NCBI RefSeq assembly: GCF_000003605.2
Contig: NW_003151756.1
Location: 109,718 to 138,544 of the forward strand
Source of the DNA: Saccoglossus kowalevskii
Taxonomy: Eukaryota > Hemichordata > Enteropneusta > Harrimaniidae
Reading direction: 5' to 3'
DNA length: 28,827 bases
The position numbers and the translations under genes are program-made. The notes under the pieces are model-generated. The model ran no database searches and was not told the DNA's origin. It saw only the letters and a list, made by a program, of their open reading frames with translations. Positions 1-10,508 of this stretch are shown here, one piece after another (position 1 is the first letter of the stretch; each line of letters opens with the position of its first letter).

Positions 1-303
1 CTGCATGTATTTCGCTTCTATCTACTTTATCGGCAATCAGGGCGTCGAGTCCTTTTATCGTGTCATTTTTTCAAGAAATCGTTCCTTTAGCATGATGAGT
101 TCTTCGAACTGATTGGGGTCTTCGGCGTTGAACGTAGTCATGATATTTTGAGCTCGGGCGAGCAGTGTCCTCATCCTTCCGCGATGAGCAGTCCGTGCAT
201 CCATGTAATTGTCTGCTGAATAACTTGTTCTTCTGAATCGGTCATCCTGGTCTCGGCACCAAAAAATGTGGGGTATAGGATCTTTTACAGAATCAGATAA
301 CAA
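1..303 (-). pseudogene. BEL/Pao-like retrotransposon, 5' part of gag, broken
   Basis: Directly downstream of an LTR and primer-binding site, a frame open from about 303 to 55 ends in a charged helical segment (MRTLLARAQNIM, EELIMLKERFLEKMTR) like the N-terminal gag region of BEL/Pao elements. It stops at 57-55. The same style of sequence (IKGLDALIADKVDRSEIHA) resumes in another frame from 58 to the window edge, so the copy carries a frameshift near 58-60. An ATG at 245-243 starts a different frame that ends after 24 codons. The remaining body of the element, if present, lies outside the window. The family call rests on layout and general composition. Confidence 0.45.
244..261 (-). mobile_element. 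retrotransposon primer-binding site
   Basis: TGGTGCCGAGACCAGGAT on the minus strand, six bases inside the inferred LTR end. The form TGGTGCCGA-ACC is the usual primer-binding site of BEL/Pao elements, where a tRNA 3' end primes minus-strand DNA synthesis. Confidence 0.55.
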
Positions 304-524
304 GTCAGTTACTTCGAGTTGAAAAGAACGACTACTTTATTCTGTGGTCTAAACACTACTGCCTCGTGTTAGCCTTGACTCACACGTGAGGCAAGTTTAC
401 ATTCTGGCGGGCAATCTCAAGTTACATTAACGTGATAGGCTATAAACTATAGTGACGTAATGTAAGATAAAGAAAATCATACGGTATCCCCAAATATGTT
501 AAACACAGAAATCTGTTCCCAACA
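267..524 (-). mobile_element. putative 5' LTR of a BEL/Pao-like element
   Basis: The minus strand runs from TGTTGGGAACAG (524 downward) to CCCCACA (267), with TG...CA ends and a primer-binding site just after it. An AATAAA lies at 336-341 within it. The outer boundary is uncertain: a TATAAAA at about 555-561 could belong to the U3 region, in which case the LTR reaches about 650. Only one LTR is in the window, so it cannot be aligned with its partner. A 65-codon frame at 637-440 crosses the proposed boundary and I do not consider it a gene. Confidence 0.45.
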
Positions 525-659
525 GACGGAGCCAAAATTAGTACTTCCCGGGTTTTATAGTCCTTTCGCGGGATTTCTTCTTTAGAGCTGAACACGACGA
601 GCATGCGACGTGATAGCTCGTGAAGAGATAACGCCATTATTCCTTGTCGGTGGTGGCGC

Positions 660-3120
660 TGTTAAATATTCTTTATGCCGATCAAGTACGTCGCTATACT
701 TACGGCTTTCTCTATTTATCTAATACCGTGAAATTAGGTAAGAAATGAAATATAAAAATATCTAGTTACTCTTGGAAACTATAGCGTCTAACTGAAAAAC
801 ATTTACATTATTCCACAAATCGTTCAGATTTCACTAGAATGTGAAGTTTTGTAATAATGTCCTTGGTACAGCATAAACGCAGTAATTTCATCGATACTGC
901 ATTCTCTTGTTCAGACCTAATGAAAACTATATTTATAACTTCCGATTAGAACATCTGTAAAATTTAGCATAATTTAAATCTTCAAGGTCCAAATGACCAT
1001 GGATTTTTCTTAGATGTGTGTAATTTACAACAAGTAGTCTATACTCCGTCTCTGGAATTTATAATAAAACCTAATTTACATTATAAGACATCTACAAAAT
1101 AAGTGTATATAAATATGTAATATATTATAAATGGCTAAAAATTGTAAATAAAAATTGCATACAGATAATAAAACATTTGTTATATGTTTTGAACATAAGC
1201 AGTTATATTATACATGGAATGTGATAGTATACTACTTTATTTATTTTATTTAGATAATGAGATAATGGGGATGTTCAATGCTAATCTAATCCATGAATAT
1301 CGCATCTCACTGATTTTGTGTGACAAACACGTGTCGCACGAACGATGCGTGGAACAAAACATGTGATTTAGGTTCACGTGTATACACCTGTTCAATTGAT
1401 AAAGAATCTCTATCTGTATATTGAACCAAAGCGAATTGTTGTGTTTTAAGTCATTAAGATTAACAGTATCGAATTATATACACCAAACGCGTATGACTCT
1501 GGAAGTGTGAATTTACACACGGCTTCACAGCAGGTCGACCACTTTTACAAACAAACTGAGCCAAACAGCTCAGAGTAGTATTATGACTCATTGGAAGAGC
1601 TACATACTGGTTTTGGATGAAGACATACACTTGTGTATTATTATAAAATAATACTGGTGAATCTACGTCACACTGATCTCGCGTTTTTATCTCACAGTAC
1701 ATATGCACAGACTTTCTTTTTTGGAATATGGAGAGTATGTACATACGCTGTACGCGCGATGATAATACCTTTCATGAATATCGTTGTCAAATGGACAGCT
1801 TTCGGCACTACCTTCTCCACCCGGTGTACAGAGATGCAAGATAAAGGTGAGATAAAACGCAATTGTTTTATATTTATCATTGACGAAGAACCTGATATTT
1901 ATTGTCATCCATTTACACAATTAAACAGTTTTTCGAAGTTTGAAATGTCTGACAGATTGTAAATTGTAAACAGAGAAAGAGGGGGGAGCCCGTAATTTTA
2001 CTGGATCATGGAAACTGTGACTTTTGGATTATTTGTATCCTATTAAAATGAATTCATTGCGCAATTAACCTTCACCTCAACACAAAAGTTTAATAAAAAT
2101 TAAAATATAAGAATCGAAATTTGTGTGGAATAATTTTATAGAAACTTGTTGACATTGTCCCTTCCAATTATAATTCATTGAAAAATTAATCGATCTGCAT
2201 CTTTATGTCATGTATTTCTTTGTTTGTGCGGAGAATATTCGATTTTAAAAATAATTTAGTTGAATACCAAGAAATTCATCATATATACATATCAAATCCA
2301 TTGGCACTGTTTTAGGTGGATCAGGCAGAGGTAAATATTTTCAGTGCGGGTTGTATAACAGCTATAGCTAACAGTAGAGCACATTTTACTGAGGAGTACA
2401 TATAGGTTGGGGGTAAGGCAAGGATTAGAAAATAGGAGTATAGTCATCACGCATGAAGTGTTGAGAATTTAATTCTGAAGAGTTTACACTACTTTGGAGT
2501 CTGGGTAGATCGATAAAAACGTTATTTAAATCGTGTAGAAAATTTTACATTTTTAATTAGGCGTTTGAAATGTGAATGTTAATATATTAGTCAAGTCAAG
2601 TTAGTTAAATTTATTATGTGCAAATTTGTTCCTGACAGATGTCCGCAAATCGAACAATTCAGCATCTCTTTTATTTAACATTTAAAGTGAATACATAATA
2701 ATAGTATAAATAATAAGTCACTGTCAATGGTATTGCGACATCAAAAATTTAAATGCCTTTGATATTTTGAAATCACGTGAAATCACTGAGACGGAAACGT
2801 TGATCAAGAGACGCCGATAATGACATCATAGGGAATAAGCAGAATAGCCACCGGACGGCCATCTTGAATCGGATATGTTTTTGATCAATGTCCAGCCAAC
2901 TGTGAAGGGGAACCACAAGTGTTGTCTTTAATATGTACATAGCAAGCCATTAAATTGTGGAGTTAAGTGATAAGTGTTACCAGTGATTAGCATAAATTAA
3001 TATAAACTTTCACACATTTGAACATAGCTTTCCTGTTAAACATAATGTGAATTTAGTTTGGATTTTGATGACTGTTCATATTATTTGTTCTTGTTATATG
3101 GCAAACGAATATTAATGATG
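660..3120. other. AT-rich stretch with no supported gene
   Basis: No frame here has both recognisable similarity and good splice context. Two CACGTG E-boxes occur near 1328 and 1373. A frame at 1744-1460 (minus) has several cysteines (DQCDVD, LSCLAQFVC, VKPCVN) but no recognisable domain. At 2815-2870 an ATF-like TGACATCA and a YY1-like GGCCATCTTG form a promoter-like cluster without an identified gene. Confidence 0.4.
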
Positions 3121-3163
3121 TACTGGTATTGAAAAAAAACAGCCTCTCGGTTGAGATTATTCG

Positions 3164-3600
3164 TCAAAATTAGAGAATTCATCACGAAATAAAGAAATCT
3201 GAGAGAGGTCTACCTGTAGTACCTATATAAATAATATCAAAGCAATCACACTTGTGGTTGTCAAAAGAAGTCAAAAATATCACTGTTTACAAAAAATGCC
3301 AAAAATATTCATCAAAATTAGAGATTTAAAGATATCATCACGAAATGAACAAACTTGAAAGAGGTCTACATGTAGTACCTAGATATGTAATATCAAAGCA
3401 ATCAGACTTGCGGTTTTTAACAAGAAGTCGAAAATATCACTTTTTACCAAAAATATTCATCAAAATTAGAGAATTGAAGATATCATCATGAAATGAACAA
3501 ATCTAAGAGAGGTCTACCCAAGGTACATATACACCAAGTATCAAAGCATTCAGGCCTGTAGTTTTCAAGAAGAAGTCGAAAAAGTAAAACATTGACACGG
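3164..3600. repeat. degenerate tandem array, period 148 bp, three units
   Basis: The phrase TCAAAATTAGAGA recurs at 3164, 3312 and 3460, exactly 148 bases apart each time. Within each unit the same order of words follows: ATCATCACGAAAT, GAGAGGTCTAC, GTA-CTA-ATA, ATCAAAGCAATCA, AGAAGTCGAAAA. The last unit ends in GACACGGACGATGGACACAG, resembling tails seen after such units in marine invertebrate repeats. A related single unit is at about 8370-8525 and a fragment at about 22885-22990. Confidence 0.8.
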
Positions 3601-3639
3601 ACGATGGACACAGACGGACAACCACTCGTATGATAAGCT

Positions 3640-4018
3640 GCGCTCTTCAGATCAAACACCATTTAGTTTGATACACTAATGAGATGGAACATATAACAAT
3701 CTTTAATTAGTCTAAGTTGAACATGGTTGTTTAGGATATAGAGTAATTAAAAACTGGTCTCAAGCACCTGAAGCTGAATAGAAATCTTTACTTTGAATGT
3801 ATAGAAACCAGGACAACAGAACAGCATAGCTACTACAGCCTTTCCCCGCTCAGAACAGAGATATTGAATAAGCAAAAATTCAGGATTGATAAAAACTGAA
3901 CTGGCTGTTATGCGAGTAAGCATACAAATTAAACAAATGCTTGAGTACCTGGCATGTACTAAAGTTGCATTCCATTTCCTGACCAACATACATGTAATGA
4001 GAAATTAGATACAGATTG
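3640..4018. other. no supported feature
   Basis: AT-rich sequence between the 148-bp array and the retrotransposon tail. The 80-codon minus frame at 3989-3747 has no recognisable similarity or splice context. Confidence 0.4.
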
Positions 4019-4671
4019 TATATATATTTATTTAGTATATATATTTATTACAAAGCAAAAGGCCATTGGCCCAAAGAGCAAATACAGTTTCACTTAACAA
4101 TTGTAACAATAGAGAAAACAAAAATCATTTAAGTTCTGCTTTTCATGGCGAAATAAACATAACTCGCTAACTGATTTAAAATTACATCGTTTCTTGAACT
4201 CATGAGCGAGATAAATTTGTTGTAAGCGGGGTTGGTGCGGAACCATACAGGCAACAATTCTGCTCTAATACGTTGATAATGATGGCAAATAGCTATAAAA
4301 TGATATTCGTCTTCAACATAAAGTTGATTTCGTTCAACACAGTATTCACACAATCTATTATCGAGGGGGACATTTTCATGTCTTCCTTTTTCAATACGCA
4401 AAGAACAACGTAACCTTGACAATGCAGCTCTGAATTTGAAAACATGGATGCAAGACAAATATTTTTCTTGCTCAAGTGACGACTTAAAAACGAGATAGGA
4501 GCGGAGTTTGGGGGAAGAAGCAGTGTCGTTGTGCCATACTTGTTGCGCACAATCTTTAATTCTTTGTGTGAACTGCGAAAGAAACACACTTTTCGAGCCT
4601 ACACCTTGGTTTAGCCATACATGACCGAATCCAAAGCGAAATAGAGCTACAGATTGTGAATTTAAGCAAGA
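4019..4671 (-). mobile_element. non-LTR retrotransposon 3' end (C-terminus of ORF2 plus 3' UTR)
   Basis: A minus frame from about 4671 to 4129 (about 180 residues, no start needed) reads VALFRFGFGHVWLNQGVG, then RLRCSLRIEKGRHENVPLD, and a Cys-His knuckle C-E-Y-C ... EDEYHFIAICHHY. This is the characteristic zinc-knuckle-like C-terminal region after the reverse transcriptase in animal LINE elements. An in-frame stop lies upstream at about 4672, so the catalytic part is missing: a typical 5'-truncated insertion. The 3' UTR contains GGGCCAATGGCC and ends in an AT-rich tail with repeated TAAATATATATA (4019-4050) next to an AATAAA-like signal. It is not a host gene. Confidence 0.8.
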
Positions 4672-5297
4672 CTTCTAAATTAAATCAGGTTTGTACAACT
4701 AAACAGGTCAGTTATATTGTACATGTGTTTGCCTAAGGGGCAAGACCCTTCAGTTTTCTCCAGTAAAGTTAGAGCAGGATATATCATATTTTGATCATTT
4801 GAATACACATGTTTTTAGCTTGTAAAGGGACTAATGTTTTACATATTTGAAAAACAGGAATGTAACTTTAATACTTGTATAATAACATTTTATGGCTTTA
4901 ATACTACATGTACTATATTAACCACAAAGTTCCTTATAAAATGATACAACATGAATTGCACGAAAGTTCAATACTATTGAAGCAATATGTCTAAGCCAGC
5001 TTTCAGAACAACACAATTTATTTGACTTACGAGTAACAAGTCATTACAATAAAGACATGTGGTTCATACAAGGCAGTGCAGATGTCTTCATTTCTATACT
5101 TCCATATTTTAACACTTTTATGTCAGCCATATTTCATGTACAACTTGAAAATTATACACGCTAATCACGCAAAAACTTGGTTGATAATTGCATGTTTTAG
5201 TGATTAAAGATTATAAGATACAAACAATTTCAAAGTACATTTTCACAAATATCTTAAAAAAATAAACGAGCAAAACATACGACTTCATATCAATTAG
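4672..5297. other. no supported feature
   Basis: AT-rich, no frame of note on either strand. Confidence 0.4.
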
Positions 5298-5403
5298 ATG
5301 TCAGAGTTTGAAGATGAGCGGTCACGAATTGATAGAGTTTATGAAGGAAGACAACAATGCCAGACATTTAGCTCTATACCTTTCTCTTCATTTAATGGGC
5401 AAG
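5298..5403 (+). CDS. candidate isolated coding exon, unrecognised
   Basis: An ATG at 5298 opens MSEFEDERSRIDRVYEGRQQ and the frame stays coding-like for 35 codons up to a consensus donor, CAAG|gtaagc at 5403/5404. Composition and codon use stand out from the AT-rich surroundings. The sequence before the ATG (aattag) could be an acceptor but lacks a pyrimidine tract. I found no partner exon, and the longer open frame past the donor reads like intron. It could be a first exon, a gene relic or chance. Confidence 0.25.
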
Positions 5404-6879
5404 GTAAGCAGTTAATTATGATAATTAGTAAATTAATATTTGCAGTGCAATACAAAACAGTTTGGTTGAAATTATCAAACATTTTACTAACACCACTGTC
5501 AACATTTGTCGCCACCATAAAGTTGATTTTTTTTCTTTAAATATTTTTCCACCATTGAATGTTGCTCCAGTTATTTTCATGTGTAAATTGCAAGTGCTGA
5601 CAGTTTTTGTGAAATATTTTGGATGGATGAAAACATGCATTATTTTTTTCAATATTCTTGTTCAATACTGCATAATGTAGACCAAACTGGTTTATCAAAC
5701 TGTAACTTAACAGTCTTTATTAGATGAAAAATCAAAACCACAATTGCGTATATGCAGTGATTGTTTTTGTACATACCAGTGCATTTGAGAATTCCATTGC
5801 TGAACTGTACTTGAATGTGAGCTACAAGAAATCAGTCCAATGTATTTATCAATACGCATTACCAGACAATACCAAAATTTAAATTTATAAAATGTCTGCA
5901 CTACACAAATCAGTCAAAATAATTGGAAGTCAGAGCGAATTTTACAAATAGTGAGAGGAGTATATGCAATATTCACATGTCAGATGTCTAACACTTTCTA
6001 TACAGTCAACTGTTCCAGTAATCGCAAAGCATGAACTTTGCCATGTACAAATGACGAGGATAGCCAGTTCATTGGAGTAAATAAATACCTAACCACTAAA
6101 TGCTATGTTACATGTGCAGGGGGTTTGTGAAAAATAGAAAACAATACAAGACAAGAAACATTGTACTCTTTGATTTAGATTGTCTAATCCACACGTTAAA
6201 TGCCCAGATATGCTATATGTATTGGATATATTGAGAGTACCGGTATCACAACTTTGGCAGTAATCTAGGACAGAAAAGGACATTACATAATCGCATACAC
6301 TTCTAATAGATCGAATTTGATACTCTGATTATTACATTACACAAAGCTCTACTAAATCAATCAATTAGCCATCCAGGAGCACTCACTCATTGAAACAAAC
6401 AAGATGGAGGACAACAAACGTGCTTTAAACATATTAGCCATGATTAGGTACTCTCCACACAAGATTTGAAATAAAAAACATATCTTCAAAATATATATAA
6501 AGGAAGAAATGAAATTTAGGGAATTACCAATTATCATATACATTTCTCAACATGCTATATACTTTCTGAAAGTCTGACAGAAAATCTTAAAAATATAACA
6601 AAATTTAAAAAACACCTGTGATCAAATTCACTATCAATTTTTGTCACCCTTCCCAATGAGCTGAACTTGCGCATACAATCCCACATTTGTGTTTCTTGCA
6701 CATGAAATTTAAAAAAAAAAAAATATTCACCTGCTGAATTTATATTCAGTGTAATATGGAGTTTCAACAAATTAGTAAAATCTCATGGCAAGGTTACTTT
6801 AATACTGGATTAAATCTAATAAGGGTGAAGAAAATTAGAATTTGGTTTGACATTTACAATTACAAAATGTTTCTTCAGG
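5404..6879. other. no supported gene
   Basis: AT-rich with several chance frames. A short plus-strand frame at 6403 (MEDNKRALNILAMIR) has a good Kozak context and is followed by AG|gtactc, but nothing joins it. Confidence 0.35.
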
Positions 6880-7080
6880 TTAACCTTTTCACCATCAGTT
6901 CCCACAGATTTAATCCAGTTTATAGACCACACTTTTCTTTCAGAAGATTTGGAAAAATGACCAACATATTTTTTGAGTAATAACAGAAAATTGACTCAAA
7001 TTTTCCCCCAAAATATTGAAAAATATAAGATAAAAGTATAGAAATATTTGGGTGAGAAGGCCTGATGGTGAAAAGGGTAA
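6880..7080. mobile_element. MITE copy 1, TTAA-type
   Basis: Terminal inverted repeats TTAACCTTTTCACCATCAG at the left and CTGATGGTGAAAAGGGTAA at the right, about 200 bp apart. The inside (ATTTTTTGAGTAATAACAG, TTGACTCAAATTTT, ATTGAAAAATATAAGA) matches the second copy at 21605-21843 in order. The TTAA at the left edge and a decayed GTAA at the right suggest a piggyBac-like target site. It has no coding capacity. Confidence 0.75.
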
Positions 7081-7754
7081 AGAAAACCATTGGCAGCAAT
7101 AATAAATGACACTTGAAATGTCATGCCAAATTAGCATATGGTTTATAAGCATAGTTGCATACAATTTTGATTTATCTATTTATTTGCAGTCGGTCATGTG
7201 ATAAAAGGTCATCTTTATCACCTGATATCATTAATTCATAGAGCTTGTTGATACAGACGACGTCATGGACTATGATTTGTGGATAGTACTAGCCTGTGAC
7301 ATCACATACACCAAACAGGTGATATATGTCATCCCTCCACTTTTAATTTCAACACAACCTAAAACTAAGTTTCACACCTAAACACAAACATGTATCCCTT
7401 GGTTCCAGGATTCAATCCCCGAAAATAACAAGCACCAATTTTTAATAACACTAAAGGCAACTTTTTATTACTTTTAGGTAGCATTCTCTAAATGTAGGCT
7501 AAAATACCAAATAAAAGACAAGCAGCCTGTCAGCTGAAATAGCTCAGCAGCTTGTCATGCATAGTCTGAAGGCAATCTGATTAGAATACAAAAGTTGAAT
7601 TGAAAATATCCTTGAACTGCAGATGCTAAAAAGTGTTCGCATGTGAAATGAATTTAATATTCTTTCAAGTTTACTAAACAACCAACATGCCGCTATTTCT
7701 ACCTCAACATTGCTCATGCTACTTAATAAGATTTATTCAGAACAGATTTAATAA
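7081..7754. other. no supported gene
   Basis: It contains CTGATATCATTAATTCA near 7225, found again near 9287, which suggests a further dispersed repeat. AGCAGCCTGTCAGCTGA near 7521 recurs near 22382 inside a Dicer intron. Confidence 0.35.
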
Positions 7755-8325
7755 ATATGTAAATTAATCAATTCATATTCAACTACACAATGCATGTACA
7801 AGTTTTAAATTCATTTGAGCTAAATGTTAGACATCAATGATTTAAAGTAATTACTAGTAATCAGTATGCAAATTAGCTAATTAACACATGCGATTAATAA
7901 CCACGAAGCATTAGACATTCAACTGCAGTTGATCTTGAAAGTGATCTTGAAGTTTCAACCAATTTGAGCCGACTATTGCGATATCAACAAAACAAACTAG
8001 GAGCAGTTAATTAGTATGCAAATTACCTAATTACTATACATGATTAATAACTAAGGAGTACCAGACATTCAAAACAAACAATATCCATGTACCAAGTTTT
8101 AACCCATTTGTGCAAACTGTTAGGATATCAAAATAACATGCTAAAAGTAATTATTTTTATGCAAATTACAAAATTAATATGCACTTTTTTTATCATCAGA
8201 TCAGATCCGTAGTGTATGTGTACTAAATTTCATTCCAATTGAGATATTAGTGGAAAAAGATTTGATCCATCCAAACAGTGGTATGACATTAAGCAACCCA
8301 TTGTGCTTTGCACACAGGAGCCAAA
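7755..8325 (+). repeat. hairpin-ended repeat family, copy 1, with ~147-bp internal units
   Basis: TATGCAAATTA recurs at 7865, 8015 and 8158 (spacing 150 and 143), each followed by (T)AATTA and words such as GATTAATAAC, GACATTCAA, CATGTAC-AAGTTTTAA. The copy closes with TTGTGCTTTGCACACAGGAG at about 8301-8320, a small hairpin (GTGC-TTT-GCAC). A second copy at 9705-10115 shares the internal words and the same closing hairpin. Confidence 0.65.
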
Positions 8326-8369
8326 AAACAAGGTACAGACATAAAAAACATTAAAGCATTTTCAAGAAG

Positions 8370-8525
8370 AAGTTTTTTTTACAAATATATTCACTGAAAT
8401 TAGAGAATTAAAACTAACATCATAAAATGATAAAATTTGAGAGAGTACCACCAAACAGATGTACCTATAGCAAATATCTAAGCTCTATGGTTTTGAAAAT
8501 GCCAAAAATGTAAAATTGACGCCAT
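8370..8525 (+). repeat. single unit related to the 148-bp array
   Basis: AAATTAGAGAATTAAAACTA, ATCATAAAATGA, GAGAGAGTACCA, AAATATCTAAGC, GGTTTTGAAAATGCCAAAAA occur in the same order as in the units at 3164-3600, followed by GACGCCATCACACGAC. It is diverged. Confidence 0.6.
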
Positions 8526-8530
8526 CACAC

Positions 8531-9704
8531 GACAATCAGTAATACAAATAGCTACAAATTTAGAATTGAAAAATCGTTCATTTCAGAGAATTATTTAGTT
8601 TACATTGACACTACATACAAATATTCAAGTTTATTGAAAGTGATAGAAAATAAATTTGGATTCTATGCTATTGCTTTTTGAAAATATTAGTGACTTTATG
8701 AAGTCCTGTATCACAATACAAAGATATTATAAATAACTTTGGCATGGCAGACATATTTCAATTTATGTTTTTGATATGATAAGCATTTCCAGACTGTTTT
8801 GAGAGGACTGTCAGCAAGTAATATATCCATATTTCTAATGTCCTTGTATACAATATTTGCTCTATTAGTAGCGAATGCTCTTGCGTAAATGACAATGGTC
8901 AATAATTAATAATAATCCACTAATAATTCAATAAATTAAACTGTTGGTTTACGTAAGAGATGTGCTTCTAACAGAGCAAATAGAGTATCATTTGGCATTA
9001 AGGTCGGTAATGCAGAAACCGATTGCATATGTATTAATATATTTCGAAAACTTTTGTAAATCCTAAAAATGCTTCAAACAACTGAAAATCAAAGATAAAT
9101 ATTTATTTTTACAAAAAGATAATTTGTTTAGCATCAAGTAAGTTTTTTAACCACTTAGTACAATTCACACATATTTCATGAATACACCAGCCGTCAATCT
9201 ATGGGCATTTGCTCTCGCTATGTCACTCATTTCTAGGTATGATGCTATAAGTCACTTGATCTCCAGATGATTAACAATGCTTACGCTGATATCATTAATT
9301 CAGCCAATCTACAGCTGACCACACTGAGATATCACTAGCAATATACCTAGGCACAAGAGAAGTAGTGTATAGAGAGTGGCACCACATATATTCTCGGCTA
9401 TTGAATTGATGACGTTTTCAATAAATATTTGTGTTAAAAAAATGATTTCTTTTTTTTTTACTGTTTTAAAATCGCAAGAAAGATTCCCTATACAGTGAAC
9501 ATGCAGGTACTGCGCCTTTTCAATATTTGATCATTTCGGGTCGAAACTGATATTTACGACAGCTTTTCCAAAAAATAAAATAAAAGAGTAGCACCTGAAG
9601 GTCCTCATTCATATGGTACTGAAAATAGTTATTTTAGTGAATATCTTAGGTAAACTAACTAGAATCTTCTGTTTTTAGGACAATGGCATGAGTGAATGAT
9701 AGAA
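8531..9704. other. no supported gene
   Basis: AT-rich DNA, probably old repeat remnants. No coding frame worth naming. Confidence 0.35.
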
Positions 9705-10115
9705 TGGGGAATTCATATGCAAATTAGTTCAATTGATATGCACAAATTTTATTTTTCTCATATTCTTCTATATCAGAACACTAACATTTCTTCTGAATTG
9801 GGCAACGAGATCTCAATATACTAGAGATTATGCACATATACCAATTAATGAGTTTGTATGTCTGTACTTAAGAATTCATAATTCATTTGAATTCATTGCT
9901 GAAATACAACTATAATTATGCTGAAATATATGTAATTAATTTAATTGATATGCAATGATTTGTACACAAATTCTTGACAAAGTATCTAATACTAAATCTG
10001 GTTTCAAATAGATGACTGGTTCTTCAGATATTGGTGAATAAAAGTTGTGTACAGACAGACAGACATTGATAATATTGATAAGACATAGGCCCCCAATTTT
10101 GTGCTCTGCACAACA
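9705..10115 (+). repeat. hairpin-ended repeat family, copy 2
   Basis: Shares TATGCAAATTAG, TTAATTGATATGCA and the closing TTTGTGCTCTGCACAACAG hairpin (about 10098-10116) with the copy at 7755-8325. It also holds an ACAGACAGACAGACA run at about 10051-10065. It begins about 120 bases downstream of the Dicer stop codon, so it is likely to lie in the Dicer 3' UTR or just beyond it. Confidence 0.6.
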
Positions 10116-10154
10116 GAAGTACAACACATTAAAAACAAAATGTAATGTAATATA

Positions 10155-10160
10155 TTTAAT
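10155..10160 (-). terminator. candidate Dicer poly(A) signal ATTAAA
   Basis: ATTAAA on the minus strand, about 75 bases after the Dicer stop codon and just upstream of T-rich sequence. It is the first plausible signal beyond the coding region. An AATAAA at 10234-10239 overlaps the stop codon itself. Without transcript data the true 3' end is unknown, and it may lie inside the repeat at 9705-10115. Confidence 0.35.
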
Positions 10161-10234
10161 TGCACAGAATGTTGGCAATGTGGTATCAAAAACTTCAAGG
10201 TGATATAAATTAAGCACAAATTAATGGAAGAATT

Positions 10235-10508
10235 TTATTTCTGGGGACTCTCTTCATCTTCATCTTCCTCCGCCTCCTCCCTCTCCTCATCTTTTGCTTC
10301 TTCATCTTTCAATGACTTCAAAGCTTCAACTTCTGCCTCTGCTCTAGCTTTCTCTGCCTTCTCTTGTTGCGCTTTTAGGGCACGGAGAGCACGTCGAGCG
10401 GCTGCTGATTTGGCAATACGATAGTTTCTTCCAATGCCGCGATACGTTCCTTTCCCTGCCACTGTTACTGTCACACGTGTTTTTCCATCCATTGTTTTCT
10501 CTGGTAAA
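10235..10508 (-). CDS. DICER1: Dicer coding exon 13: dsRBD, acidic tail, stop
   Basis: Residues 1815(split)-1905. The dsRBD continues [20 protein letters not shown] and ends with helix [16 protein letters not shown], the canonical [12 protein letters not shown]-binding helix. The human protein ends a few residues later. Here a 44-residue tail follows (about 1862-1905), rich in Glu, Lys, Ala and Asp and ending [11 protein letters not shown]. The acceptor is tttgcttttcag. The stop TAA is at 10237-10235, overlapped by an AATAAA that is too early to be the likely poly(A) signal. The plus strand of the tail reads as a serine-rich shadow frame. Confidence 0.95.

Noticed and set aside
1460-1962. Overlapping frames on both strands (94 and 109 codons)
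   Set aside because: No recognisable domain or splice context; the minus frame has scattered cysteines but not a known pattern.
10224-10424. Serine-rich plus-strand frame
   Set aside because: Antisense shadow of the acidic Dicer tail (GAA/GAG read as TTC/CTC).
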